DNA of 64,000 nt, taken from positions 17,586,001 through 17,650,000 of the forward strand of contig AP031354.1 in NCBI GenBank assembly GCA_037833965.1, read 5' to 3'. Both the position numbers and the translations under genes were made by a program. Below, in pieces: positions 1-11,200 of this stretch (its first letter is position 1; each line of letters begins with the position of its first letter). The notes below the pieces were generated by a model. It did not search any database, was not told the DNA's origin, and was given only the letters and a program-made list of their open reading frames with translations. This stretch comes from Marchantia polymorpha subsp. ruderalis (Eukaryota > Streptophyta > Marchantiopsida > Marchantiales > Marchantiaceae).

Positions 1-15
1 ATCGCTCGTCGACAT
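1..15 (-). CDS. gag: gag 5' end of element D (five codons, cut by window edge)
   Basis: The minus strand reads ATG TCG ACG AGC GAT, the same start context (GGTGA-ATG-TCGAC) as the gag frames of elements A and B, and at a similar distance from the primer-binding site. Only Met-Ser-Thr-Ser-Asp is inside the window. An overlapping upstream ATG at 24-26 (minus) reproduces the uORF seen in the other elements. Confidence 0.6.
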
Positions 16-58
16 TCACCGAGCATTGCTGCTCAAGGTTTCTGGTGTTGACGCACTG

Positions 59-76
59 TCCCCGGCAGCGGCGCCA
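59..76 (-). other. Primer-binding site, tRNA-Asp type (element D)
   Basis: The minus strand reads TGGCGCCGCTGCCGGGGA, complementary to the 3' end of plant tRNA-Asp including CCA, with one change from the common plant form. It lies 22 nt downstream of the LTR end, a spacing shared with elements A and B. Confidence 0.85.
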
Positions 77-996
77 AAAAGAAGTTGTCGGCTCCTTATG
101 TAATAACCCACCAAAGGCTAAAACTGCAGTATGGTGGTAAAAAGATCGAACCCACAGGGACAGAGGCAACACACAGAGTAAAAGTGTCACATTTAACAGA
201 CTTTTGGTAGAGTTTGAATTCTAGGCGACTGTCACTCCCAGAAATACTGTAGTGCTCGACTCGGAGGCTCGACTCGGAGGAGGAACTCAACTCGGAGGAT
301 GCTCGGAGGATGCACGGTACAGCTTGGTCACTCAACACACACACACACACACACCTGAAACTGGCAAAAAGCACAACTCGGAGGTCGGTCAGGACCTCCG
401 CTTCGGATTTCAGGAGGAAAGTGTCTCGCAAGTTCACTCAGAGGTTCTGCAGGAAGTGCCTCCCACTCCGGCTTTTACTGCCCTTCCGCCAGGAACTAGC
501 GGGGGTACCCGGACTGGACTTCTCACTTCGGAACGAAGCCTCTACGTACGCCGTGGACGTCACCCTCGACTATCACACAAAACGCAGGGAGTGCAGACCC
601 GACTGAGAACTTACTGAAAACACGATCCAGTAACACACACACAACCTGAATTACAAACCAAGGTTTACACGAAGTAATGAAACTTCACATTGGCATTCAG
701 GGGAAACTTCCCGTAGGAGTACAATCAGGATATGTCACTCGAAGGAGTAAGGGGGAACTGTTCAAGTCTCTAACTCGCAGCCGGCTCTGAGCATCAGAAA
801 TCACCCGCAGGTGCAGATCCGCACTACTCAAGTCTCTAACCGGGTGCGAGCTCTGAACATTCAGCCGAAGGCCTTCAACTACAACATACGGTAACTTCGC
901 TATGCTGCAGCTTCTCTACGTGGTGCCAGGACCAAAATGCACAAACACGCCAAGAAAGTGAGTTCCTGATCTGCACTTCCGAAACTGGAAGAGTCC

Positions 997-1025
997 CAAG
1001 GCAAAACGCCTTGATCTACTTTATA
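997..1025 (-). promoter_or_regulatory. LTR core promoter: TATA box and adjacent hairpin (D)
   Basis: The minus strand carries TATAAA (1020-1025) followed 7 nt later by CAAGGC-GTTTT-GCCTTG (997-1013), a perfect 6-bp stem with a 5-nt loop. Transcription would start around 990-1000, placing the ORF at 1059-3899 wholly in U3. Family-1 LTRs have the same arrangement with a compensatory base-pair change. Confidence 0.65.
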
Positions 1026-1058
1026 CTCTCAAAAGATCCTAACTAGCACTACGCTATC

Positions 1059-3899
1059 CTATCTACCACTCGCAGCATCTGCGCGAAACCAAACTACTCT
1101 ACTGCACTCAGCAGATCCGGTGCTGCGCCTCCTGCGCGCCGGACTGCTCCGCGTACTATCTCTACCCTGCCAGTCTTCCGACCGGCTGCGTAACCCCAGG
1201 CGTCGGAGCGCTGCAGTGACTTCCGACTGCAAGTGCGCCATAGTGTCGCGCGCACCCGACAGAAAAGTTTCTAATTTCCTTGCCACTCGCCGCCGACTCC
1301 GACTGTCACCTTCCGTCAATGCCGCCGCCCGAAGCTCGAACTCCCGGAGTGTAACCCTCTCTTGAGCTGCCACCTCCCAATGGGTGTATCCGTTTAGACA
1401 ACGAGTCACCCGTGCCGCCAACTCTCCTCGTGCCCTGCTGCTGCTCTCCACCTCTACCAGCTGCATTTCTAAATCCGCACGTTGTGTCCTCAAATCCGAG
1501 CACTCGGTTTGCAAGTTGCACAACAACTCCTCATCCTCCTTGCGGGCTCGTTGACTTTCCTCTAAGGCGCGCGTCTGGCGCGCAAGCTCGGCTGCTAGGA
1601 CTTCGTTCTGTCTCCGCTCCTCCTGCAGTTCCGACTCGATCCTTGCCCGTATTAGTTCGGCCTCCGCCTGACTCTTCGTCGCCGCATCCTCCTTCTGCTG
1701 CTGCAAGGCTTGGTACAGCTTCTGGGTGACCGCCAGGTGTTGTCGGAGGGCGGTGTTCCTATCCACATATACTCCGCATCTAGAGGCCCACTTTGCCACC
1801 TTGCTCCTCGTCCTTCGCCTGATTGTCTCCACATAAGACTGCGGTTTTAAGGCACTTCCGTATTTGGATGTCTTGCGATCCAGATATCGCAGGAGTGGAA
1901 CTATCTGTTCGCACAGCACCCCTGTTGGCGTTTTCTGCACTGACTCCTCTTCTTGCTCTTCCGAGCTCGTATCATCCTCAGTCGCGAGGATTTCAGTCGC
2001 CACCGAATCCCTTGGCGACTCCCTGGAACTGTGGCGCGCAGCAGCTTCTGCTGCGACTGCTGCTCCACTGCCTGCTAAAATATCCAGGGCAGTGGGAGAT
2101 CCCACTGCTTGAGCCCCTGTTCCGGCTCGATCTTCGGTTTGTGAAGGGGTCGACGTCGTAGTGACTTTTGTCACTCTTGCACCGCCCGCTTCTGCTGCCT
2201 GTCCTTCCGGCGCAATCTGCGCGGAAGGTGTCCTTGCTGAAGGTGCGTCCGCCGAAGGCGTCCGCACACTGGTCGTTGGCCCCATCCGTCTTGCAGTCGG
2301 CGAATCCGGCTGACTCTCTGTTGTCCGACTCGCAGTCGGCCGGCCAGCAGTTGTCCGACTGGGAGTCGGATACACCCTGCGCGTCTTGACTCCACTTGGC
2401 CTACTTGTTGGTGGCGTTCTTCCAGAAGTGCCTTCCGCCGAAGACGACCCTCTGAGGATTGTTGGCTCGTCAGCCAAACTCTCTTCCGCCTCCGGCCTGC
2501 TGTCCGGTTCAACGCGCCGTTCAGTTGGCCTTCCTTCCGTCTGTCGACCTTCAGTCATCCGACTCGCAGTCGGCCGGTCGTCAGTCCGTCCATCTCCTCC
2601 CGAAGGCCGTGGTGCCTTCTGTGCAGAGGTTTCTGCCGTCTTCCCTAGAACCTGAGTGATTATCTCTTCCTGTGTGAGATTCCGCCGGGTCGGAGTTCGC
2701 CTGGTCTCCTCAGTAACAGTTGGCATTCTGCATGCCCTCTGTTTTGGTCGACTATGAGGCTCGGGGGTGGGCCGACCACGAGTCGGCGCAGCTGGTACTT
2801 CCGGCTGCCTGTCCTCAGGTCTCTCATCCCACTTCCGCTTGCGCGGAATGCGCTCACTTCGACGTTCTTCTGCTGCTCTGGCTGGAGCCGGAGCCGGAGG
2901 CGTACTGGCAAGTTCCTCGTCCGGATCCGTGTCTACTTCGGCCTCCCTCGAATATCTACCTGGATAAGACCGGCTCAGCTGCGGAAACCGAGTTTTCTCA
3001 GCATTCGTCAAACATCCCATCGCCCGGTAAAACACGATTAAGTAAGGCGATAGATGATTGAGCGTTCCTCCCCTCTCTTCTTGCGCATGTTGGCGCGTCA
3101 CCTTCCACAGAAGTCGTGCCCAATGCACCGGAGCTCCTGACAACACTAGCTCCACAAACTCTACCTGCCAACCATGCATGTAAGCGGTCTTGGTCGGCTG
3201 CAATATCTGCAGCAATGCTGTCGCGACATTTCTCCGCAATCGATCCTTGTAATCCCGAGTCCGGAAACCGTTCTTGGGATGTCTAGCCACCTTGAAGAGC
3301 TCATTGTAAGAGACTTCTTCCTCTTGGGACACTTTCACGCTGTCGGCCTCGAAGAGGAGATCCCCTTCCTCGCCGGCACACCTGCCCAACACCTGCGCCC
3401 AATTGCCAATTTCCCATCTCTCTGGGTGTGGGCGAAATCCGCGAGAAGGCTTGTGTCTCTCTTGCAGATACTCGCGCACCATCTCCGGACACGTCCAATT
3501 CCACCCCCATAGGAGAAAATCGAGCTTCAACCTCAACAGCACATCTTGAAATGCGCGTAGACCGATCTGCGGCACCCTGAGTGGAGACACTCGCAGCTGG
3601 GGAACCTTCGACATTGCGTTGCCTGCACACACACAAACGTTCTCCCTTTCGCTCGCTCTCTCACAATCGCCACTGCGCGTCGGCCACTCAAGCACTGACT
3701 GCTCACTCTCTCTACGCTCGTTCGAGATCGCTACTCCAATTCTTTCAAGGTCCGCCAAGATCCTTGCGCAACTCGTCTCCGCACTCTCTACTCTCACTGC
3801 AGGTCGCTCCGCCCTTGCGCGTAATCTTGGAACTGGAAATCGCAAAGTCAAGAATGAGAGAATGAGACTGGAGCGCAGTCTTTTCTTCTCCGATTTCAA
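1059..3899 (-). CDS. U3-encoded ORF, family-2 version (946 aa), function unknown
   Basis: This is an intact sense-strand frame inside the LTR. Its conserved block (about residues 98-325) contains LDFLLWGWN, NWAQVLGRCAG, RTRDYKDRLRR, LQPTK and HLSPYLIVFYR, and is more than half identical by eye to the family-1 ORF. A Pro/Ser/Arg-rich low-complexity middle follows, then an acidic patch (TSSEEQEEES), the block LLRYLDRK, a coiled-coil-like Glu/Gln/Arg region and a basic tail RRRRSTGSAECS, also shared with family 1. Similarity between families begins at Met96 (minus-strand start near 3614), so the 95-residue N-terminal part may not be translated. No catalytic motif, signal peptide or membrane segment was recognised. 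The pattern faintly recalls plant retroelement-associated unknown domains; no function is claimed. Confidence 0.75.
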   Translation of the reverse strand: MKSEKKRLRSSLILSFLTLRFPVPRLRARAERPAVRVESAETSCARILADLERIGVAISNERRESEQSVLEWPTRSGDCERASERENVCVCAGNAMSKVPQLRVSPLRVPQIGLRAFQDVLLRLKLDFLLWGWNWTCPEMVREYLQERHKPSRGFRPHPERWEIGNWAQVLGRCAGEEGDLLFEADSVKVSQEEEVSYNELFKVARHPKNGFRTRDYKDRLRRNVATALLQILQPTKTAYMHGWQVEFVELVLSGAPVHWARLLWKVTRQHAQEERGGTLNHLSPYLIVFYRAMGCLTNAEKTRFPQLSRSYPGRYSREAEVDTDPDEELASTPPAPAPARAAEERRSERIPRKRKWDERPEDRQPEVPAAPTRGRPTPEPHSRPKQRACRMPTVTEETRRTPTRRNLTQEEIITQVLGKTAETSAQKAPRPSGGDGRTDDRPTASRMTEGRQTEGRPTERRVEPDSRPEAEESLADEPTILRGSSSAEGTSGRTPPTSRPSGVKTRRVYPTPSRTTAGRPTASRTTESQPDSPTARRMGPTTSVRTPSADAPSARTPSAQIAPEGQAAEAGGARVTKVTTTSTPSQTEDRAGTGAQAVGSPTALDILAGSGAAVAAEAAARHSSRESPRDSVATEILATEDDTSSEEQEEESVQKTPTGVLCEQIVPLLRYLDRKTSKYGSALKPQSYVETIRRRTRSKVAKWASRCGVYVDRNTALRQHLAVTQKLYQALQQQKEDAATKSQAEAELIRARIESELQEERRQNEVLAAELARQTRALEESQRARKEDEELLCNLQTECSDLRTQRADLEMQLVEVESSSRARGELAARVTRCLNGYTHWEVAAQERVTLREFELRAAALTEGDSRSRRRVARKLETFLSGARDTMAHLQSEVTAALRRLGLRSRSEDWQGRDSTRSSPARRRRSTGSAECSRVVWFRADAASGR

Positions 3900-4970
3900 G
3901 AACGTCCAACGTTCTTACTGGTTGCAACGTACGCAGCCGGCTATACGGCTTAACGGTTCGCCCTTTGCATGCGCGAATTCACGTCTCCGCCTTGCGCGCA
4001 TTCGCATGCTTAAACGTTGAATTCTCCCGCCGCCGCCACCTTCCGGACTCGAGTCCGCTGTAGGGTATACGTCGGCCTTGTTGTCTTTTCCTAACCCGCC
4101 CTTCTCTGGAGGCGTGTTGCCGCTGGTGCGTTCATTATCCGTCGGCGCCTTGCTGGAGGCGCACATCCAGCCGGAGCGAATTACGCCGGCGCGCAGTCGT
4201 ACCGCCTATTTTGTCCTTTATGCCTCGTCCGTTGCTGCCAGCGCATATCCGTCAGCGCAACTCATGCCAGCGCATCCGGCCGTCAGCGCCACGTCGGAGG
4301 CGTACATCTGACCGGCGCTTTCCTTCCATGAACAGCCGCCAAGGGCGCTTCCGACTCTGAGTTGATTTCCTCCTGTGAGCGCGTGATTCCGCCGAAGGCG
4401 CATCGCCGAGGGCGTACGGGAATTCTTTCCGGCTGTGAACCCTAGCGCGAACGGCGCATGTCCGGCTACGAGTTTTCCGACGCTCATAACTTCTCCATTC
4501 CTGATCCATCTCCGGCGCTCTTGGACTCGTTAGAACGAGCGTCCCGAGCTCTGTCTAATGCAACTTCCACCAACTGGATCTACCGTGCATCCCGATTGTT
4601 ATGAAGGTTTTCCCTTTCCGCGCTAGCGGCGCTTCGCCGAAGGCGCACTCATGGTCGGATGCCTTTAGAGGTCCGGGCCCTTCCCCTGACGTCTTTAGCA
4701 CAACCTCCTCCTGAGGTGTCTGCGCCGGAAGCGTAGCTTCCTTATACGCTAGAGGCGCGTGAGTAGAGACACCTCAAAAAGGAGCTTTTGCCGAAGGCGC
4801 CGAAGACGTTGGCGTTGGTACATCCGACTACGTGATTCTTTGTGCCCTCGTGACGATCTCATCAATCCACTCTATTTAGCGTACCCTTCTCTAGCTACAA
4901 ACACTGCTTTGGTACTAGTTTTCTAAAATTGTTTAAATTCTGCAAAAAAAACAAAAAGCGTGTTACCACA

Positions 4971-5231
4971 AGGAGTCACACATTGAAAACGTTATGAGGG
5001 TTTCACTGTTTCGCCGAAGGCCTTTCCCCGAAGGAACTTCACCGAAGGCTCTTCGCCGGAGACCCTGCCCTGAAAGCCCCGTTCCGGACCTTTGCCTACT
5101 AGCTATTACACCAACTCCTAATCTTACCAAAACTTCCAGAAAACTCCGAGCATAATTTTGCAAGAGCTTAAATCTAAAACTTTAACTCTCACAAGGTTAA
5201 AAAGACATGTGAGCACAATTTTGTGCTCACA
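4971..5231 (-). repeat. Element C 3' LTR, terminal fragment
   Basis: By eye this is the same as the end of C's 5' LTR (about 13094-13354). It begins abruptly at the D insertion and ends at TGTGCTCACA, just beyond the gag-pol stop codon. Confidence 0.9.
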
Positions 5232-5288
5232 TCATTGGCGACCATCAGGGGAAGATTCCAGAATCCTAGCTCTGCAGGCTAGACAGCT

Positions 5289-8200
5289 TCAAATCCGGTA
5301 CTGCTTGCATCTACTTCCCGCAGTGCGTGTGGGGAAAACTTCTCCATTCAACGTTTCCAACTGCACTGAGTTGTTTGGAAATACCTCACGAATCAGATAA
5401 GGCCCTAACCATACTGCATCAAACTTTCCTGGGAACTCAAGCTTCCTACCATCCTGGAGCATCACCATCATACCTGGCCTCAGCGTTCTTTTCTTATGCT
5501 TCTTGTCAAAGGTGATTTTTCTCCTCCGTTGAATGGCCTCAATATGTTGAGCACTCATTCTCCTCCTCTCATCAAGCTCTTCTAATGTCGTCAGCCTATT
5601 CCTTAATGACTGACTGTTTGTAAGCCGTGACTGCACTGCAACTCGGAGTGATTCCACCTCGAATTCGATGGGGAGAGTGGCCTCCAATCCATACACTAAC
5701 GAAAACGGCGTTGCCTGTGTTGTCACCTTGAAAGTTGTCCGATAAGCCCACAATGCTGCTGTCAGCTTGGTGTCCCAATCCCTTTTTGAGTCAACCACCG
5801 TTTTGCGAAGAATACTCACCAGAGTCCCATTGACTCGCTCTGTCTGACCATTGGTTTGTGGATGATATGGAGTAGTTTTTCTGTGATCTATCTCAAACCT
5901 ATCTGTTAATTCTTGAAACATCTCATTCAAGAAGTGCCTGCCCCTATCGCTAACCAGAATCTTGGGACATCCAAACCTTGAAATGATGTTTTCGTACATG
6001 AATGTGGCAGCATGAGCAGCCGTATTTGTCTTCACTGCCTTCGCTTCCGCCCACTTTGTCAAGTATTCTGTCGCAACTATGATGTAAGCCATGCCTTTTG
6101 ACGAATGAGGATGAATCTCACCGATATAATCAATTCCCCATTTTTCAAAAGGTATAAGTGGCAATGAAACGTGTAGAGGCATCTCCATTCGAAGGTCATT
6201 CCTAGCATACCTCTGACAGGCATCACAGCGCTTCACATATTCATGAGAGTCCCTAAACAACCTAGGCCAGAAGTATCCCGCTCTAAGTATTTTCTGACCT
6301 GTAAGTTGGCCAGAGAAATGTCCCCCACAAGCACTGTCGTGGCAAGCCTCTAAAATTGCAGGAACCTCCACTTCTGACACACACCTTCTCAGAACACCAT
6401 CAGCTCCCCTTCTAAACAATCTGTGGCCAATCACTGCAAAATGTCTACTGTTGACTCTCACCTTCCTCCTTTCCTCCTTAGTCCAATCACCTGACAACTG
6501 CTGAGTTGTCAAAAACTCTACTATTCCAGCGTACCATTCTGGCTGAGCTGTGACTACAAAAAGACTATCATCTATCAACCTATCATCTAATGGACTGGTC
6601 CCTACATCCTCCGACAACCTAGATAGATGGTCGGCCTGCAAGTGCATGCGACCAGGTTTATACTCTACAGTGTAGTCAAATTCCTCCAGCAATAAAACCC
6701 ACCTGGCCAATCTTCCACTAAGCTCCGCCTTGTTCACCAGATATTTGATTGCCATATGATCAACGAAGAAAACCACTGGATTGCAGATCAGATAATGTCT
6801 AAACTTCTTGACTGAAAAAACCATGGCCAAGCACTCCCTCTCAGTAGTAGAATAGTTCCTCTCTGCTGGATTCAACTGCCTACTGGCATAAGCGATTGGC
6901 AGGTCCTTCCCCTTCTCCCCTGTAGACTGACATAACGCACTACCCACTGCTACACTACTTGCATCACAAAAAACGTGAAAAGGCATGCTCCAGTCAGGAG
7001 GCCTCAACACCGGATAAGTACTCAACCTGGACTTCAACTCTTCAAAAGCTTCTTGACAAGCATCTGTCCACTCAAACCTGTTCTCCTTCCTCAACAGTTG
7101 AGTAATAGGCACTACAATCTTGGCAAAGTCAGGAATCAACTCTCTATACCACCCTACATGTCCCAATAACTTGGCTACACCCTTAGCATTCGTGGGAGTT
7201 GCCAATCCTTCAATGACGGCAATCTTATCAGGATCCGGTTCTCTTCCCTTCTCACTCACGACATAACCCAAAAGAACTCCTCTCTGAACACCTAGGAATG
7301 TCTTCTCAGGATTCAGAGCTAGCTGCATTCTTCTACATCTAATGAGAGCTTCTCTAACACACTGCAGATGCTCACCAGCACTTGACTGAGTGCTAAAATC
7401 GTCCACAAAAACTGTCATAGACTTGTATAACAGATCTGTGAAAATATACATCACTAACCTTTGGAATGTGGCAGGTGCATTGCACAATCCGAAAGGCATA
7501 ACAATCCATACAAAAGTTCCCCACGGAGTTGTGAAGGCTGTCTTATGAACATCCTGTACAGCTATGGAAATCTGATTGTAGCCAGCATATCCATCCATGA
7601 ATGTGTACCTCGCATGACCCCCAACTTCCTCCAAAAGCAGCGTGATAAAAGGTAAAGGAAAGTGATCCTTCTCAGTACAGGCATTCAGCTTCCTATAATC
7701 CACACACACTCTAAGTTTCCCATTCTTCTTCTTGACCAAAACCATAGGAGAAACCCAATCCGTGATCTCTACAGGCTTGATGAATCCAGCTTTGAGTAAT
7801 CTCTCCAATTCTGCTCGAACTAACAACTGTAACTGTGGGTTCATCCTTCTCTCCTTCTGTCTAATAGGCTTAGCTCCAGGGACCAGCGAAATCCGATGCT
7901 CCACCATTTCACGAGGTACTCCCTTCAACTCATCATACGACCAAGCAAAGGTATCACTGAATTCGTCCACCAACTCACCATACTTCTGTATCTCATCCTC
8001 TCCTAGCTTGGAACCCATCTTCATTTGCTTCAGTTCTCCTCCTCTGATGGACACCTCCACATATTTCCAGTCTTCTTCTGCCACATGAGTTTGTTCCTCC
8101 GAGCTTTGATACCAATCTGGAGGGACCTGAGGATAATCCCTGACGTCTTGGCCCACCACAATTCCGGTTGATGTAGTCCTGAAATGCAAGGGTTCCTCCA

Positions 8201-11200
8201 ACTTTGCATTTTTCACAGTAGTCTCCTCCTCTTGAGTTCCATCAACATGCACCGAATCCACCTCAGTAATATCCAACTCGTCCAACCATGGAGTGAGACC
8301 TCCATGTATCCACTCTTCCTCCATAAGAACCTCACATGGTTCTAGCAACAGATACTCTTCTCGCTGTGAACTGATCACCTCCTTCTCAAAAATTTTGTGA
8401 TGAGAAATCATCATGGCGTCACAACCTGACTCAGGATAATCTCTCAACCACTGAGCAAACTCTCCATCATCGCTTCTGCTGTAAAAACTAGGGCCCAAGC
8501 TACCTGATCCTACATCTAATCTATTTTTTCTGTCATTCAAATGAACCACTCCCACTAAAGTGTCATCACACTTGGCCTCGTTTTTCTCTTCTTCCTTCCC
8601 TGAAGATAACTCAGGATCCTCTCTCATCCTTCCACCTAATGACCCTATTGACACCTTGACTCTGTTATCATGAGGACCATATGTGATTGATGGCTTCAGT
8701 CCTCCCCAATCCACAATTGCATTAGCCATTCTCAACCAAGGTCTGCCCAATAGAATGGGAAAGGTGTCCCTGTTCGAATGCATCTTAATCACATGAAATG
8801 TGACAATGTACTCCTCACCACCAGTGGACAACCTGCAATCTTTAATCATCCCCACTGGTACAGCTGAAGTCTGATTGGCCATATTGATAATGAAAGGTGA
8901 GGGGCCTGTCAGATTCAAACCTAACTTTCTCATGGTGTGTTCAGGTAGGATGTTCAAACCACTACCCCCATCAACTAATACATTGGGAATCACCTTGTCT
9001 ACCACTACCACCTCTATCTCCACAGGTTTGACATCCTGACTTCCTTTTTGAAAATGAACTCTAGCAGCGACTCTAGTCTTCGTCTTTCTACTCCTTCTAT
9101 GCACTGGAATGCCCTCCTTCAAAGTCTTACGAGCAATGGGAGATATTTCCAGCAGCTGACCAAAAGTAATGTCTGCCTTCAGCGAACTCAGATCTGACCA
9201 CAAATTGTACTTCTCCGACTCTCTCCTTCTCTGACCTCTCATGTTCTCCCACTCTGTCACAGGAATCCCAGGTCCTTCCCACTCTCGTGATTGATTGCTT
9301 TCTGAATCTTGCGTGACAGGTGGCACCTCTGCATCATGTAGAACCTCATCTCTTTTCTCCTCTGCCCTTGTAATCCTCCTTGCTCTCCTCGCCACTCTCT
9401 CAAGATCAGAGAGATGAGGAGGCTCCTCAGATGAAGTCTCCCCTTGCTCATCTTCATTTTTCTCAGTTTGCATCTTGCGATGCACAGCTCTGGTGGTGAC
9501 AGCAAGGGCCGGAGCTTCATGCATAATCACATCATCCAAATTTTTCAACTTATAAGTAATCAGGTTAGTATGTGGAGGCCACTGATTCTGCCCTTGTTCG
9601 ACTATCCCCTTACCAAGATCAGAACTACTACGTTGCACATCTCCATCATCGTTTGCAAACCTAGCATCTTGAGAGTTTGAAGAACATGGATCTGCAAAAG
9701 AAACTTGTTTTCTGTTGTCATTACGAGGTTCATCTCGTGGTTCACTCTGTATAGGAATATATCTGTTCACTGTCTGCAGTCCAACAGGTGGATTGAATGT
9801 CTGTTTGCTGTTCTCGTGATCATAATACAAGTTAGGAGGTCTAAGATTGTTAGACTGCTCATTCTGCGGTCTTGCACCCCTCATATTTTCTCTCGCCTGG
9901 TAAGGACTAACAGTAGGCTGAGGCATCCTAATAACTTTATCTGGCTGCCGACATTGGTCAGAGGGATGACTACCTCCACAATTACTACACCCATTAACCC
10001 CAACCTCAGACCAACACTGACCTGGATAGTGCCACCTACCACAAAATGCATGTAATTCTTTTCTCTCCATGTTCTGACCATCCTGACCCCTAGGAGGTCC
10101 TCTGTATCCGTTTTGACCTTGGTAATTTGGTCCTTGGCCCCTTTGGTGTTGCACAGGTGGGCCACCGCTCATTCTGTTGTCACGGTTTGGCACCACCCTA
10201 CAAAATTGCTTGGTATGTCCAGATTGACCACACTGGACACACCACATGCTTGATGAATGTCTACCTGACTCGACTGGAGGAGGAGGCCCTGGCTGTTGAC
10301 TCCTGATCATCAAGGCCATCTGATCTGTAATATTTTGCATTTGCTTCATCATGGTCTCTTGAAAGCCCACTTGGCTAGCATTTAATCTTTTCTCTACATC
10401 TGCCAGGTTAGGATCTACAGTAGGGGCTGGCAATGCTAAAACAGGTGCTGGCTCTCTGGTCTGCGAAATTGACTCACTGAGAGAATAGGGAGCTTGACCC
10501 CTATGCCTACCTGAGTCTCCTTCAATTGCTCTTGGACGAATTGGGATGAACTGAGGAATGGATTCATCCTCCTTCCTCCACAATCTATCATAGTCCTTGT
10601 CAATATTCTCTATCTCCCTGGCAGCCATCTTGGCCTCAGCAAGAGTTTGAGGGCTTCTCTCCAGCACCCCTCGGATGGTCCCAGATTTGAAAAAGCCTTG
10701 GATAAAAAATTGTCTCAGCGTATCGTCGTTGAGCATTGTACCCACAAAACGCGCACAAACCAGATCAAATCTTCTAATGTAAGCTGAGATTTCCTCTTCC
10801 CTTCCCTGTTTTAATGATGCCAAAGCTCTCAATGCAGAACCCTGCCCCACCTCAGGCCTAAACTCATTCAAGAACTCCCTTTGCATCTGATCCCATCCCC
10901 CAAAATGACCTTCAGAATGATCCCTATACCACTCATACGCCTCACCTTCCAGGGTAGTAGGAAACCAGACCAAAAAATACCCTGGATCTGTAATCAGAGA
11001 GCTGGCTAGCCTCTCAACATATCTTTCCATGTGCCTTGAAGGATCCTCATCCTTTGTCCCATAGAACTTAGGCAGATTGGGTGGTATGACCACAGGTGCC
11101 AAGTTCTGTGGAACCTGAATAGGCAGGCCTCTTGGCCTCACGAGTGGGTCTATGGGAGGACTAGAAGGAGGGCCTGCTCTCCCTCCATCGTCAGCCATGC

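Larger units (their letters stand above)
1..4970 (-). mobile_element. Element D: 5' end of a family-2 Ty3/gypsy (Athila-like) retrotransposon
   Basis: Read on the minus strand this is a 5' LTR (99-4970), a short spacer, a tRNA-Asp primer-binding site and the first gag codons; the rest of the internal region lies left of the window. The element is inserted into the 3' LTR of element C: C's LTR resumes at 4971, and the matching unbroken C sequence is seen at 13092-13354. The first five flanking bases, AGGAG, would be the target-site duplication; the second copy is outside the window. The LTR is nearly identical to K (62590-64000), so the family seems to have moved recently. Confidence 0.9.
99..4970 (-). 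repeat. Family-2 LTR of element D (4872 bp)
   Basis: On the minus strand the LTR starts TGTGGTAACACGC and ends GGGTTATTACA. U3 runs from 4970 to about 990 and contains a 946-aa ORF; R-U5 (about 99-990) has no gene and carries a CA microsatellite near 331-352. The U3 stretch 3900-4970 has no recognisable gene; it holds short GCCGAAGGC-type inverted repeats and a degenerate copy of the 37-nt palindrome near 4.53 kb. U5 keeps the motif TCGAACCCACAGGGAC, shared with family 1. Confidence 0.9.

Noticed and set aside
5232-5256. Plus-strand PBS defining a plus-oriented element
   Set aside because: The only coding region between the LTRs is the minus-strand gag-pol, and a PBS-like site fits the minus orientation at 11421-11439; kept only as an oddity in findings.
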